Of a stretch of DNA of 7,767 nucleotides, positions 1 to 6,728 are shown in pieces. The notes beneath the pieces are model-generated. The model did no database searches, was not told where the DNA came from, and saw only the letters and a list, made by a program, of their open reading frames with translations. Source of the stretch: Oligosphaeraceae bacterium (lineage in GTDB: Bacteria > Verrucomicrobiota > Lentisphaeria > Oligosphaerales > Oligosphaeraceae); NCBI GenBank assembly GCA_012515455.1, contig JAAYYJ010000318.1, positions 1 through 7,767 of the forward strand, written 5' to 3'. Position 1 is the first letter of the stretch. Each line of letters begins with the position of its first letter. The translations under genes and the position numbers were made by a program.

Positions 1-47
1 CCGCAAACCACTACCCCCGTCAGCAACAGCCAGAAAAAAATTCTCAC
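1..47 (-). CDS. Start of a divergent gene with a signal peptide (partial)
   Basis: Reading the minus strand from base 47, a GTG start opens a frame that continues off the window edge and encodes MRIFFWLLLTGVVVC followed by a partial codon. This is a short positively charged n-region (Arg2) and a hydrophobic core ending in Cys15, as in a secretory signal peptide; the Cys could be a lipidation site, although V-V-V before it is not a classical lipobox. A strong Shine-Dalgarno (GGAGGT, minus strand of 53-58) lies five bases before the GTG, which is why I chose this start. The frame is short, so a chance ORF is possible, but the RBS and signal-peptide composition together support a real exported protein. 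Its function cannot be told. Confidence 0.5.
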   Translation of the reverse strand, partial: MRIFFWLLLTGVVVC

Positions 48-134
48 CCCGGACCTCCGTGAAAATGTCTGCCCAAACAACCCTCAGCCGCCCTCATCCC
101 CAAAGCACGAAAAAACCTCTTCCCGCGCCGGCTT

Positions 135-162
135 AAGATACACAGCGATCGGGAAAATTCAA
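135..162 (-). promoter_or_regulatory. Candidate promoter for the divergent minus-strand gene
   Basis: On the minus strand TTGAAT (162-157) is followed after 16 bases by TATCTT (140-135). Each matches the sigma-70 -35 and -10 consensus at four of six positions. Transcription would start near base 128, leaving a leader of about 80 bases before the GTG at 47. This is a pattern match only. Confidence 0.3.
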
Positions 163-192
163 CTCCCCAGCCGGATTTTTACAGCAAGGCAG

Positions 193-257
193 TTGCATTT
201 CCGGCAAACTGTGTCATATTAATAATCACTCATTTTTACAGTACTAATGCATATAGT
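193..257 (+). promoter_or_regulatory. AT-rich candidate promoter region for rpsT
   Basis: The gap upstream of rpsT turns sharply AT-rich here. Two weak sigma-70 readings exist. TTGCAT (193-198) with CATATT (215-220) at 16-base spacing would give a leader of over 50 bases. A good -10 box, TATAGT (252-257), has no matching -35 at normal spacing, because the nearby TTTACA (235-240) is only 11 bases away. A promoter is expected because rpsT is the first plus-strand gene, but I cannot say which reading is right. The rest of 48-283 shows no ORF or RNA gene. Confidence 0.35.
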
Positions 258-283
258 TCAGAGCAAATCAGGAAAGAACGAGA

Positions 284-547
284 ATGCCGAATATCAAGTC
301 AGCAGCCAAACGGCTCCGGAGTGATTCCAAGAAGCGCATGGTCAACCGCATGCGCAAATCCCGCGTATACACCAGCGAGAGCAATTTGCTCAAAGCCATC
401 AGCAGTGGCGAGAAGGACAACCTCTCCCAACTGCTCTCCAAATGCTTCTCGGAACTGGACAAAGCGGCCAAGAAAGGTGCAATTCACCAGAACAAAGCTG
501 ACCGGAAGAAACAGCGCCTGACCGCCCGGGTCGCCAAGCTGGCTTAA
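284..547 (+). CDS. rpsT: 30S ribosomal protein S20
   Basis: This encodes the small primary-binding protein S20, which contacts 16S rRNA and helps assemble the 30S subunit in the cytoplasm. The 87-residue product is the usual family length. It has the typical very basic N-terminus, MPNIKSAAKRLRSDSKKR, the RMRKSRVYT stretch, and the C-terminal signature GAIHQNKADRKKQRLTARV, where S20 proteins carry a GxIHKNxAxRxKSRL-type motif. The start has a Shine-Dalgarno-like AGGAAAG (270-276) seven bases upstream. The gene is followed by its own intrinsic terminator, so it is probably mostly monocistronic. In E. coli S20 represses its own translation; nothing here shows whether that applies. Confidence 0.97.
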   Translation: MPNIKSAAKRLRSDSKKRMVNRMRKSRVYTSESNLLKAISSGEKDNLSQLLSKCFSELDKAAKKGAIHQNKADRKKQRLTARVAKLA

Positions 548-578
548 GTGTAATCAGGCCAGAGTGGTTTTGTTGTTC

Positions 579-611
579 GACGCCAGGCGCAATTGCTTGG
601 CGTCTTTTTTT
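579..611 (+). terminator. Strong intrinsic terminator after rpsT
   Basis: GACGCCAGGC (579-588) pairs with GCTTGGCGTC (595-604) over ten base pairs with one G-T wobble, around a six-base loop. Seven T residues (605-611) follow immediately. This is a textbook Rho-independent terminator on the plus strand. It lies only seven bases before the next gene's Shine-Dalgarno. Confidence 0.93.
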
Positions 612-617
612 ATCCTC

Positions 618-624
618 AGGAGGT
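618..624 (+). promoter_or_regulatory. Ribosome binding site that fixes the acyl-CoA ligase start
   Basis: AGGAGGT, a near-perfect anti-16S match, lies seven bases before ATG 632. The frame is open upstream to a TTG at 593, but that codon sits inside the rpsT terminator hairpin and lacks an RBS, so ATG 632 is the real start. Confidence 0.9.
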
Positions 625-631
625 CTGCGCG

Positions 632-2458
632 ATGGTTAATCCCCAAAGTCTAGGCGTGCTTTTTGACACCTCATGCAAACGTGTCCCCCGGCTCACCGCC
701 CTGATTTACTCTGATGGACAGAAAACCCAGTCCTGCACTTTTGCCGAAATGGCCGCAGATGTCAACACCTGGTGCAATTTCTTACAGTCCAGGGGGCTGA
801 AATGCGGTGACCGGGTGCTTGCCGTTTCGCCCAAATCACCCTTGCACTATGTGTTCTTCTACGCCTGCTGGAAGCTCGGGCTGATCGCAGTGCCGGTCTG
901 TGAGAACCTGGGAGACCAGGAAATGAGCTTCATTATCCGCGACTGCGAGCCTTCGCTCCTGCTGGCTGACAAAGCTCTGCTGGAGAAAGTCCGGAAAAAT
1001 GCTCCGGGAGCGGAGGTGATCGACTGGCAGCAAATTTGCAGCCTGCCCCAAGCCTCGGCCACACCAGTGGCGTCTCTGGAGGACATCCAGGATCAAATCG
1101 CGGTCCTGATTTACACCAGCGGTTCAACCGGGATGCCCAAAGGAGTGATGCTGACTCACCGCAACCTCTGGATCAATATCTGGTCGGCGCTGGAGTTCTT
1201 CCAGGTTAATTCCCATGACCGCCTGATGTCACTGTTGCCCTACTGGCATGCGTTTGCCCTGGTCGGCGAAGTCGGCTGCACCATCATGGGCTGCTGCGCC
1301 TGTGCCATCCCCCGCGACATCCGGGACTTCAAACGCAACATCATGAATTACCGCCCCACGATTGTGATGGTGGTCCCGCGCATCGTCGACGGTTTGAAAG
1401 CGGCCATTGACAAGAAGATCGAGGAGTCGCCGGCGAAAGTCAAGGCACTGATCGAAAAAGCCATCTACAACGCCAGCCGCATCTATACCGCCGGGCCGCG
1501 TCTGAACGGCGGTATCCTGCGTATGGTTACCCACCATTTGTTCTACGACCCGTTGGTCTTCCGGAAATTCCGCCAGGCCTTCGGCGGCAGAATCCGCTGC
1601 GTGGTCAGCGGCGGTGCGCCTCTGGACCTGGAACACCAGATTTTCTTCAAGTATATGGGCATGCCGCTGTTCCAGGGATACGGGCTCTCGGAAGCCTCGC
1701 CGGTAGTCAGCTCGAACACCGCCGAGAAACACCGCCTGGGCAGCTGTGGCACCATGCTGCCCTGGCTGCTGCCGGAACACGGCGGCGATTACACCTTCAA
1801 GGATGAATCAGGCAAACTCGGCAAAGACCTGCACGGCCAACTGCTGGTCAAGGGGCAGTGCGTGATGAAGGGCTACTGGCGGCACACCGATGCCAGCGCC
1901 AAAACCCTGGAGGACGGCTGGCTGAACACCGGCGATGTCGGCTATTGCGACAAGGAAGGATTTCTGTTCATCCAGGGCCGCATGGGCAATATGATCGTCC
2001 TGATCGGCGGAGAAAAACTGCACCCGGAACACGTCGAGGACGCAGTCAAGACCTCACCGCTGATCAGTGAAGCTATGGTCATCGGCGAAAAATGCAAGAA
2101 TGTCTATGTCTGCGCCAATGTCCCCGAGGAAGTGCGCAAAGCGCATACCCCGGAAGCGCTGCACGACCTGGTCAAGGCAGAGGTGCTCAAGCTCACCGCC
2201 CACATGGCCGCATTCCAAAAACCCAAGGACGTGCTGATCCTGCCGGATTTCAATATGGAAGACGGCACCCTGACCGCGACGTATAAAATCCGGCGCTACC
2301 GCATCCATGAGCTGTACAAGGCGCAAATCGAGGATTTCCTGGTCCGCAGCGGCGAGGAAATCGCCACCAAGCGCAATCTGACCATCGCCAGCTCACGGGT
2401 GGTGGAAAGCCTGGAGGCCGGTTCGGTGATTATGGGAAATGGCAATCTCCTGAAATAA
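632..2458 (+). CDS. Long-chain fatty acid-CoA ligase (AMP-forming)
   Basis: This 608-residue adenylate-forming enzyme activates a carboxylic acid, most likely a long-chain fatty acid, to an acyl-AMP and then an acyl-CoA in the cytoplasm or at the inner membrane face. All ANL-superfamily core motifs are present in order: the phosphate loop YTSGSTGMPKG (residues 161-171), VVSGGAPL (324-331), YGLSEASP (350-357), the ribose-binding Asp in NTGDVGY (Asp435), the hinge region GRMGN (from 449) with GGEKLHPEHVE, and the C-terminal catalytic Lys in TATYKIRRYRI (Lys552). The GGAPL/YGLSEASP pattern resembles the FAA1/COG1022 branch of long-chain ligases rather than acetyl-CoA synthetases. About 56 residues follow Lys552, a modest extension. 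The substrate chain length is inferred, and a role in loading an acyl carrier protein is possible. No fatty-acid gene is adjacent. The gene has a strong RBS but sits directly after the rpsT terminator. Confidence 0.9.
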   Translation: MVNPQSLGVLFDTSCKRVPRLTALIYSDGQKTQSCTFAEMAADVNTWCNFLQSRGLKCGDRVLAVSPKSPLHYVFFYACWKLGLIAVPVCENLGDQEMSFIIRDCEPSLLLADKALLEKVRKNAPGAEVIDWQQICSLPQASATPVASLEDIQDQIAVLIYTSGSTGMPKGVMLTHRNLWINIWSALEFFQVNSHDRLMSLLPYWHAFALVGEVGCTIMGCCACAIPRDIRDFKRNIMNYRPTIVMVVPRIVDGLKAAIDKKIEESPAKVKALIEKAIYNASRIYTAGPRLNGGILRMVTHHLFYDPLVFRKFRQAFGGRIRCVVSGGAPLDLEHQIFFKYMGMPLFQGYGLSEASPVVSSNTAEKHRLGSCGTMLPWLLPEHGGDYTFKDESGKLGKDLHGQLLVKGQCVMKGYWRHTDASAKTLEDGWLNTGDVGYCDKEGFLFIQGRMGNMIVLIGGEKLHPEHVEDAVKTSPLISEAMVIGEKCKNVYVCANVPEEVRKAHTPEALHDLVKAEVLKLTAHMAAFQKPKDVLILPDFNMEDGTLTATYKIRRYRIHELYKAQIEDFLVRSGEEIATKRNLTIASSRVVESLEAGSVIMGNGNLLK

Positions 2459-2491
2459 CTCCCGGAGGTTCCATTTTTCTGACTGCTGCTG

Positions 2492-2529
2492 TCTGCCGCC
2501 GCCGCATAGTCGATGCGGCTGCAGGCAGA
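2492..2529 (+). other. Imperfect GC-rich hairpin after the ligase gene
   Basis: GCCGCAT (2501-2507) pairs with ATGCGGC (2513-2519) around a five-base loop. After a small internal loop, TCTGCC (2492-2497) pairs with GGCAGA (2524-2529). No T-tract follows, so it is not a classical intrinsic terminator. It may stop or stabilise the 3' end of the ligase transcript, or be part of a structured leader. Confidence 0.5.
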
Positions 2530-2560
2530 TGGGTTGCTATTTGCCGGGACTGGTGCCGCG

Positions 2561-2579
2561 GCCGCCCTACCCCGGCGGC
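2561..2579 (+). other. Second GC-rich hairpin upstream of htpG
   Basis: GCCGCC (2561-2566) pairs with GGCGGC (2574-2579) around a seven-base loop. An alternative longer-range pairing joins GCCGGG (2543-2548) to CCCGGC (2571-2576), so the two folds are mutually exclusive. There is no U-rich tail. The function is unknown; it lies between the ligase stop and the probable htpG promoter. Confidence 0.4.
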
Positions 2580-2676
2580 GGTCGCAGGATAATGCCTCAA
2601 TACCTGCCCATCCCTGCCACACAGCTCGTTTTCGCACAAATTGTCTGCCCGGGAATACTTTTCTCCGGTGGCAGAT

Positions 2677-2686
2677 TATATTATAT
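2677..2686 (+). promoter_or_regulatory. Candidate -10 region of the htpG promoter
   Basis: An AT-rich stretch containing TATATT (2677-2682, five of six to the -10 consensus) lies in otherwise GC-rich DNA about 40 bases before the htpG start. I see no good -35 box at 15-19 bases. There is no CIRCE element. A CCCATGTT string (2690-2697) resembles a sigma-32 -10 but has no CTTGAA partner. Heat regulation is expected for htpG in many bacteria but is not shown here. Confidence 0.35.
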
Positions 2687-2723
2687 GTTCCCATGTTTAG
2701 CAAATAGAAGGAAAGCACCAGCC

Positions 2724-4676
2724 ATGGCCAAAAAACATCAATTCAAAACTGAGGTCCAGCGCCTGCTGGACCTGGTGATCCATTCACTCTATTCCAACAA
2801 AGAAATATTTTTGCGCGAGCTGCTCTCGAATGCCTCGGATGCCATTGACCGTGCGCGTTTCGAAGCCCTGAAGGATGAGAGCATCCTGGAGAACGATCCG
2901 GAATGGAAGATTAAAATCACGCCCGACAGCGACGCGCATACTCTGACAATTTCTGATAACGGCATCGGCATGACTGCGGCTGAGGTGGAAAAAAACATCG
3001 GCACGGTGGCCAATTCCGGCACCAAGAATTTTCTTGCGCAGCTGCAGGAGAACAAGGAGAATTTGCCTCCTGAACTCATTGGCCAGTTCGGAGTCGGCTT
3101 CTACTCCGCCTTTATGGTCGCAGACAAGGTCACCGTCATCACCCGGCGGGCCGGCGAAGCTGCCAGTGCAGTGCGTTGGGAGTCCAGCGGCGACGGCTTC
3201 TATACCCTCGAAGCCTGCGAACGGGAAAAGCGCGGCACCGATGTGATTCTGCATTTGAGTGACGAGCATCTGGAATATCTGGAAGAATGGATGATCCGGA
3301 AAATCATCAAGAAGTACTCTGATTTTGTCGAGCATCCGATTTGCATGGACATCCGGCGCGAGGAAGTCGAGCGCGATGACAAGGGCAAGGAAGTAGAAGG
3401 CGGGGAGAAGAAAGTCAGCATCACGGAAGAGACCCTGAATTCCCGCAAAGCCATCTGGCTGCGCCCGAAGACGGAAATCAGCGAAGAGAACTACCACGAC
3501 TTCTACAAGCATATCAGCCACGACTTCCAAAACCCCTTCGAGGTCATCCACTGGAATGTCGAAGGGCAGGCCGAATTCAAAGCCCTGGTGTTCATCCCCC
3601 AGCGCCCGGCCATGGACCTGTTCATGCCCGAGACCAAAAACAAGGGCCTGCAGCTGTATGTGCACCGGGTCTTTATCACCGACAATTGTGAAGAACTCCT
3701 GCCGACCTACTTGCGCTTCCTGCGCGGGGTGGTCGATTCCGCCGATTTGCCCCTGAATGTCTCCCGGGAGATGCTGCAGGAAGCCAAAGCCCTGAAGATC
3801 ATCCGCAAGAACATCAGCAAAAAAATCCTCGATGTCCTGGCGGAACTCAAGGAGAAGAAACCGGAACGCTATACCGAGTTCTGGCAGCAATTCGGCAAAA
3901 TCCTCAAAGAGGGCCTGCATCTGGATTTCGAAAACCGCGAACGCCTGCAGGACTTGCTGCTGTTCGAGACCTCAAACACTGAGGCCGGAAAATTCAGCTC
4001 CTTGGCGGAGTACGTGCAGCGCATGCCGGAAACCCAAAAGGAAATCTACTACCTCACTGCAGAAGACCGCCGGGCAGCTGTGAACTCCCCCCAGCTGGAG
4101 GCCTTCCGCAGCAAGGGCTGCGAAGTGGTCTTCATGCTCGACCCCATCGATGAATGGATCGTCAATGACATCGGCACCTACCAGGACAAGAAGCTGACCT
4201 GCATCAGCAAGGGCGATGTGGACCTGGACAGCGAAGAGGAAAAGAAAACCCAGGAAGAGTCCCGGAAACAGGCCGCAGCCGAGAACAAGGACTTGCTTGC
4301 CCGCCTCGGTGATATCCTCAAGGACAAGGTCAAGGAAGTGAGACTCTCCAAACGCCTCACCGAGAGCGCCTGCTGCCTGGTCAGCGACGAGTTCTCCATG
4401 GGCGTGCAAATGGAAAAAATCCTCAAAGCAATGCAGCAGGACGTACCGGCTACCAAACGCATCCTGGAGCTTAATCCCACCCACCCGCTGCTGGCAGTCC
4501 TGCGCCAGCTGCATGCCCAGGACAACCAGCATCCCAAGCTCACAGAGTATGCCGCGCTGCTCTACGACCAGGCTCTGCTGATGGCCCAGCTGCCGCTGGA
4601 AGACCCCCTGGCTTTCGCCAAACGCATCAGCGCCCTGATGACTGAGGAAGGTAAGAGCCTCAGCAGCAAAGAATAA
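2724..4676 (+). CDS. htpG: Molecular chaperone HtpG (bacterial Hsp90)
   Basis: This cytoplasmic ATP-dependent homodimeric chaperone remodels late-folding client proteins. The 650-residue length is close to that of other HtpG proteins. The N-terminal GHKL ATPase domain shows KEIFLRELLSNASDAIDR with catalytic Glu32 and Mg-binding Asn36, DNGIGM with ATP-binding Asp78, the lid segment GTVANSGTKNFL, and GQFGVGFYSAFM (from residue 120). The middle domain carries NVSREMLQ with Arg348, the residue that contacts ATP gamma-phosphate in the family. A short charged stretch follows the N domain, and the C-terminal dimerisation region ends in a charged tail. The frame is open 65 codons further upstream to 2529, but those residues are unlike HtpG and run through the hairpins, so ATG 2724 is the start; AAGGA (2708-2712) is the likely RBS at a rather long 11-base spacing. 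The next gene starts 34 bases after the stop, with no terminator visible. Confidence 0.97.
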   Translation: MAKKHQFKTEVQRLLDLVIHSLYSNKEIFLRELLSNASDAIDRARFEALKDESILENDPEWKIKITPDSDAHTLTISDNGIGMTAAEVEKNIGTVANSGTKNFLAQLQENKENLPPELIGQFGVGFYSAFMVADKVTVITRRAGEAASAVRWESSGDGFYTLEACEREKRGTDVILHLSDEHLEYLEEWMIRKIIKKYSDFVEHPICMDIRREEVERDDKGKEVEGGEKKVSITEETLNSRKAIWLRPKTEISEENYHDFYKHISHDFQNPFEVIHWNVEGQAEFKALVFIPQRPAMDLFMPETKNKGLQLYVHRVFITDNCEELLPTYLRFLRGVVDSADLPLNVSREMLQEAKALKIIRKNISKKILDVLAELKEKKPERYTEFWQQFGKILKEGLHLDFENRERLQDLLLFETSNTEAGKFSSLAEYVQRMPETQKEIYYLTAEDRRAAVNSPQLEAFRSKGCEVVFMLDPIDEWIVNDIGTYQDKKLTCISKGDVDLDSEEEKKTQEESRKQAAAENKDLLARLGDILKDKVKEVRLSKRLTESACCLVSDEFSMGVQMEKILKAMQQDVPATKRILELNPTHPLLAVLRQLHAQDNQHPKLTEYAALLYDQALLMAQLPLEDPLAFAKRISALMTEEGKSLSSKE

Positions 4677-4710
4677 CTCCTCGCCCATCTGCATAGACCG
4701 GCCAAACAAA

Positions 4711-5481
4711 ATGAAGGCAGAAGAACTGCACGTCGTGTACCACACGCCCGACCCTGACATCTGGACTGAGAACAGCCCCCCCAAGTGGCAGCAGTGGCTG
4801 CAAATGCCGGAAATCTGGATCATTTTCCTGTCCGGCTGCTGCGTGCTGTTCCTGCTGTCCTGGTACGCCTTGCTGTTCTTCGGGCATGGCGTCCGCGATC
4901 CGGAAAAAAGCAACATCCTGCTGACTACAGTAGCCGCGCACATCCTGGGCGGAGTGCTGCCCGGGGTCAGTGCCTGCAGCTCAGCCAAAGGCCTGTTCTC
5001 GCCCTGGGAGAATATCCTGCTGAATTCCACCGTCTCCTGCGGAGTGGTCTGTCTGGTGTACGGACTCTTCTGCTTGTCCTGCCGCAAACTTCTGCGGGTG
5101 CCATGGCTGGAAAATACCTTCCGGGAATTGCAGAACTCCGCTGCAGGGCAGCATAAGACCTGGAGCAGACTGGGAATCCCCGGCATTTTCGTGTTCGTCT
5201 GGATTCCCTTGTTTATGACCGGACCGGTAGTCGGTTCCATCCTGGGACGGCTGATCGGTCTGGGTATGTTCGTCAACCTGGTTACAGTGTTAGCCGGCAG
5301 CGTGACGTCTATCATCACCTGGGTGTTTTTCTGGAACCGGGTTGCCAAGCATTTGAATGACATCTGGCTGCAGGCCTTTTCCTTGACTCTGGTCGGACTC
5401 GTGCTGCTGTTTATCGCCGTCAATCGCGCCAAGGCATTCTTGCAGGCCGCCCGGAAAAACCGCTCCCACGCTGATCACTAA
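4711..5481 (+). CDS. Membrane protein, putative small multidrug export family
   Basis: This 256-residue integral membrane protein has a hydrophilic N-terminus and hydrophobic segments near residues 34-57, 69-88, 101-123, 153-208 (two or more helices) and 218-238. The segment AHILGGVLPGVSA (76-88), followed by SPWENILLNS, and the later RLGIPGIFVFVWIPLFMTG (153-171) then VGSILGRLIGLG resemble the paired motifs of the small multidrug export family (COG2426/PF06695: an E-L-R-G-x-I-P-like segment, then G-x-F-L-F-V-x-I-P-L-P-x-T-G). The E-L-R is replaced by H-I-L and the second Pro of I-P-L-P by Phe, so it is a divergent member. Despite the family name, the transport function is poorly established. 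No clear Shine-Dalgarno precedes ATG 4711, so translation may be coupled to htpG, whose stop is 34 bases upstream. The next gene follows after 18 bases. Confidence 0.6.
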   Translation: MKAEELHVVYHTPDPDIWTENSPPKWQQWLQMPEIWIIFLSGCCVLFLLSWYALLFFGHGVRDPEKSNILLTTVAAHILGGVLPGVSACSSAKGLFSPWENILLNSTVSCGVVCLVYGLFCLSCRKLLRVPWLENTFRELQNSAAGQHKTWSRLGIPGIFVFVWIPLFMTGPVVGSILGRLIGLGMFVNLVTVLAGSVTSIITWVFFWNRVAKHLNDIWLQAFSLTLVGLVLLFIAVNRAKAFLQAARKNRSHADH

Positions 5482-5499
5482 CGCAGGAATCACTCCGCC

Positions 5500-6711
5500 A
5501 TGCCTAACCCTTACTGCGATCGTCAGCACTGTGGACTGCGCAAGATCAGCAGCGGATTCTGCCTGAGCCTGCTGCCCATCCTCTTGCTCTTCTGCGCCTG
5601 CCGCGGCATTGCTCCCCAGCAGCCTGACTCGATCTGCGCTTGGCAGCGGCAGCACCCCGGCCTCGCGGCGCGCCTCGCCAACGACGCCCGCCCCCAGCAG
5701 CGCATCCTGCTCGCACCCGCGCCGGTTTTTTTCGGCGCCCTGCCCCCCCCGGAAGCCAACCTCCCTGCGGACCAGGAGACCGATTACGGCCCTGCCCAGG
5801 GCGATATCGAAGCATATCTCCAGTACTGGCACCAGCTCTGCCAGGATAAATTGCCGCCCAGCCTGCCCCCTCCTCTACCCGATGCCGCCCTGCTGCCGCC
5901 CGCCGCATGGCGGAAGGTATTCAGCCAGCAGGACTATCAGAACGGTGTCGTGCACCTGTACCAGGCCATGCGTCGCCCCGGGCTGAACCAGCAGCAACGT
6001 ACTCAGCTGCAGTGCCTGGCCCTGTTCCAGCAGCAGCAGCAGCTCCTCTCCCTGGCGCTGAACGACCTGGCCAAACTGAACCGCGGCCAGGCGGACAATT
6101 TCCCGGCTATGGTGGATAATCTGCATCGCCTGCAGCAATTCCAGCAGCAATTCGCAGCCCTCCTCAGCGAGCACATCCTGCCGGAATTATGCAGTGCCGC
6201 AACCGCTTTTCTGCAGCCGCTGCTGCCCTTGCTGCAGCATCCGGATTGCGGCCAGCCCCAGTCCGCACTACTGTCGCTGTGGATGGCGGTCCCGGCCCAA
6301 CCGCAGCAGGCCCTGCCGTTGCACAGTCGCGACAGCGCCGACTGGCGGGCCCTGCATCCAACCCCCTTCCGCTATGCCGCGCTGGACGAACCAGATGGTG
6401 GGGTAACTCCGCCTGCATCCCATACCTGGCTGGTGATGAGTTTTGCCGCTCCTGCCCCGCCGCCGGGCAAAATCTGCCAGCTGGCCATTCTGCCCCTGCC
6501 TGCCGACAGCGAAGTATATTTCCAGGGTCAGGCTGTCGCTTTCCAGCCTGCTCAGCCGCTGTTCATCGCCCTGCCCTCCCCCGAGCGGCCAGACCAGGAA
6601 TTCCTGCTCGCCATAAAATTTTCCGCTCCTGAACTGGGACGGCAAATATGTCCGCCCTGGATTTGTGCGAAAGACGCTCCGGCAGATGCAACTAACCGTG
6701 CTGTCAATTAA
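5500..6711 (+). CDS. Gln/Pro-rich exported protein, probable lipoprotein, unknown function
   Basis: I do not recognise this 403-residue protein. It starts with a signal peptide: a polar basic segment to about residue 19, then FCLSLLPILLLFCAC, with Cys34 as a possible lipidation site, although Phe at -3 is atypical. The mature part is rich in Pro, Gln, Ala and Leu. Residues about 60-125 are proline-rich and probably extended. Residues about 130-240 look helical, with a run of five Gln (177-181) and a QQFQQQF repeat (212-218). Residues about 285-390 alternate as beta strands, with TWLVMSF, LAILPLP, DSEVYFQGQAV (336-346) and FLLAIKF. That order resembles the jelly-roll sugar-binding domains of glycoside hydrolases, where a D-E-V-Y-V-N-G-like turn is common; this is inference. 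No catalytic motif is visible. A weak RBS (AGGA, 5485-5488) precedes ATG. The frame is trusted because it has a signal peptide and fits tightly between its neighbours. Confidence 0.7.
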   Translation: MPNPYCDRQHCGLRKISSGFCLSLLPILLLFCACRGIAPQQPDSICAWQRQHPGLAARLANDARPQQRILLAPAPVFFGALPPPEANLPADQETDYGPAQGDIEAYLQYWHQLCQDKLPPSLPPPLPDAALLPPAAWRKVFSQQDYQNGVVHLYQAMRRPGLNQQQRTQLQCLALFQQQQQLLSLALNDLAKLNRGQADNFPAMVDNLHRLQQFQQQFAALLSEHILPELCSAATAFLQPLLPLLQHPDCGQPQSALLSLWMAVPAQPQQALPLHSRDSADWRALHPTPFRYAALDEPDGGVTPPASHTWLVMSFAAPAPPPGKICQLAILPLPADSEVYFQGQAVAFQPAQPLFIALPSPERPDQEFLLAIKFSAPELGRQICPPWICAKDAPADATNRAVN

Positions 6712-6728
6712 CTGACAAGGACATCATC

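Noticed and set aside
593..631. Upstream TTG start for the acyl-CoA ligase, adding 13 residues
   Set aside because: The TTG is inside the rpsT terminator loop and has no RBS, while ATG 632 has an ideal AGGAGGT seven bases away.
2513..2560. Resemblance to the 3' half of bacterial SRP (4.5S) RNA
   Set aside because: The short matches GGCAGATG and TGCCGGGA are present, but the invariant SRP54-binding core with GGAAGG and AGCAGC upstream is absent, so it is likely coincidence.
2651..2697. Heat-shock operator or sigma-32 promoter at htpG (GGGAA/TTCCC inverted pair and CCCATGTT)
   Set aside because: The inverted pair is only five bases with 32 bases between, the CCCATGTT has no CTTGAA -35 partner, and there is no CIRCE repeat.
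2529..2723. A 65-residue N-terminal extension of HtpG
   Set aside because: The added residues are unlike any Hsp90 N-terminus, run through GC-rich hairpins and the promoter-like element, and the family start MAKKHQFKTE is preceded by its own RBS-like sequence.
2784..3920. A 378-codon antisense open frame within htpG
   Set aside because: htpG is certain from motifs throughout this region, and the antisense product is a low-complexity-looking shadow with no independent start signals that I can see.
3972..5432. A 486-codon open frame on the minus strand across the htpG end and the membrane protein gene
   Set aside because: It lies antisense to two well-supported genes, its translation shows no recognisable domain or signal, and long shadow frames are common in GC-rich coding DNA with biased third positions.
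6028..6042. Five-unit CAG repeat as a possible phase-variation tract
   Set aside because: The unit is three bases long, so slippage would change only Gln number and not the reading frame, and the surrounding protein is Gln-rich anyway.
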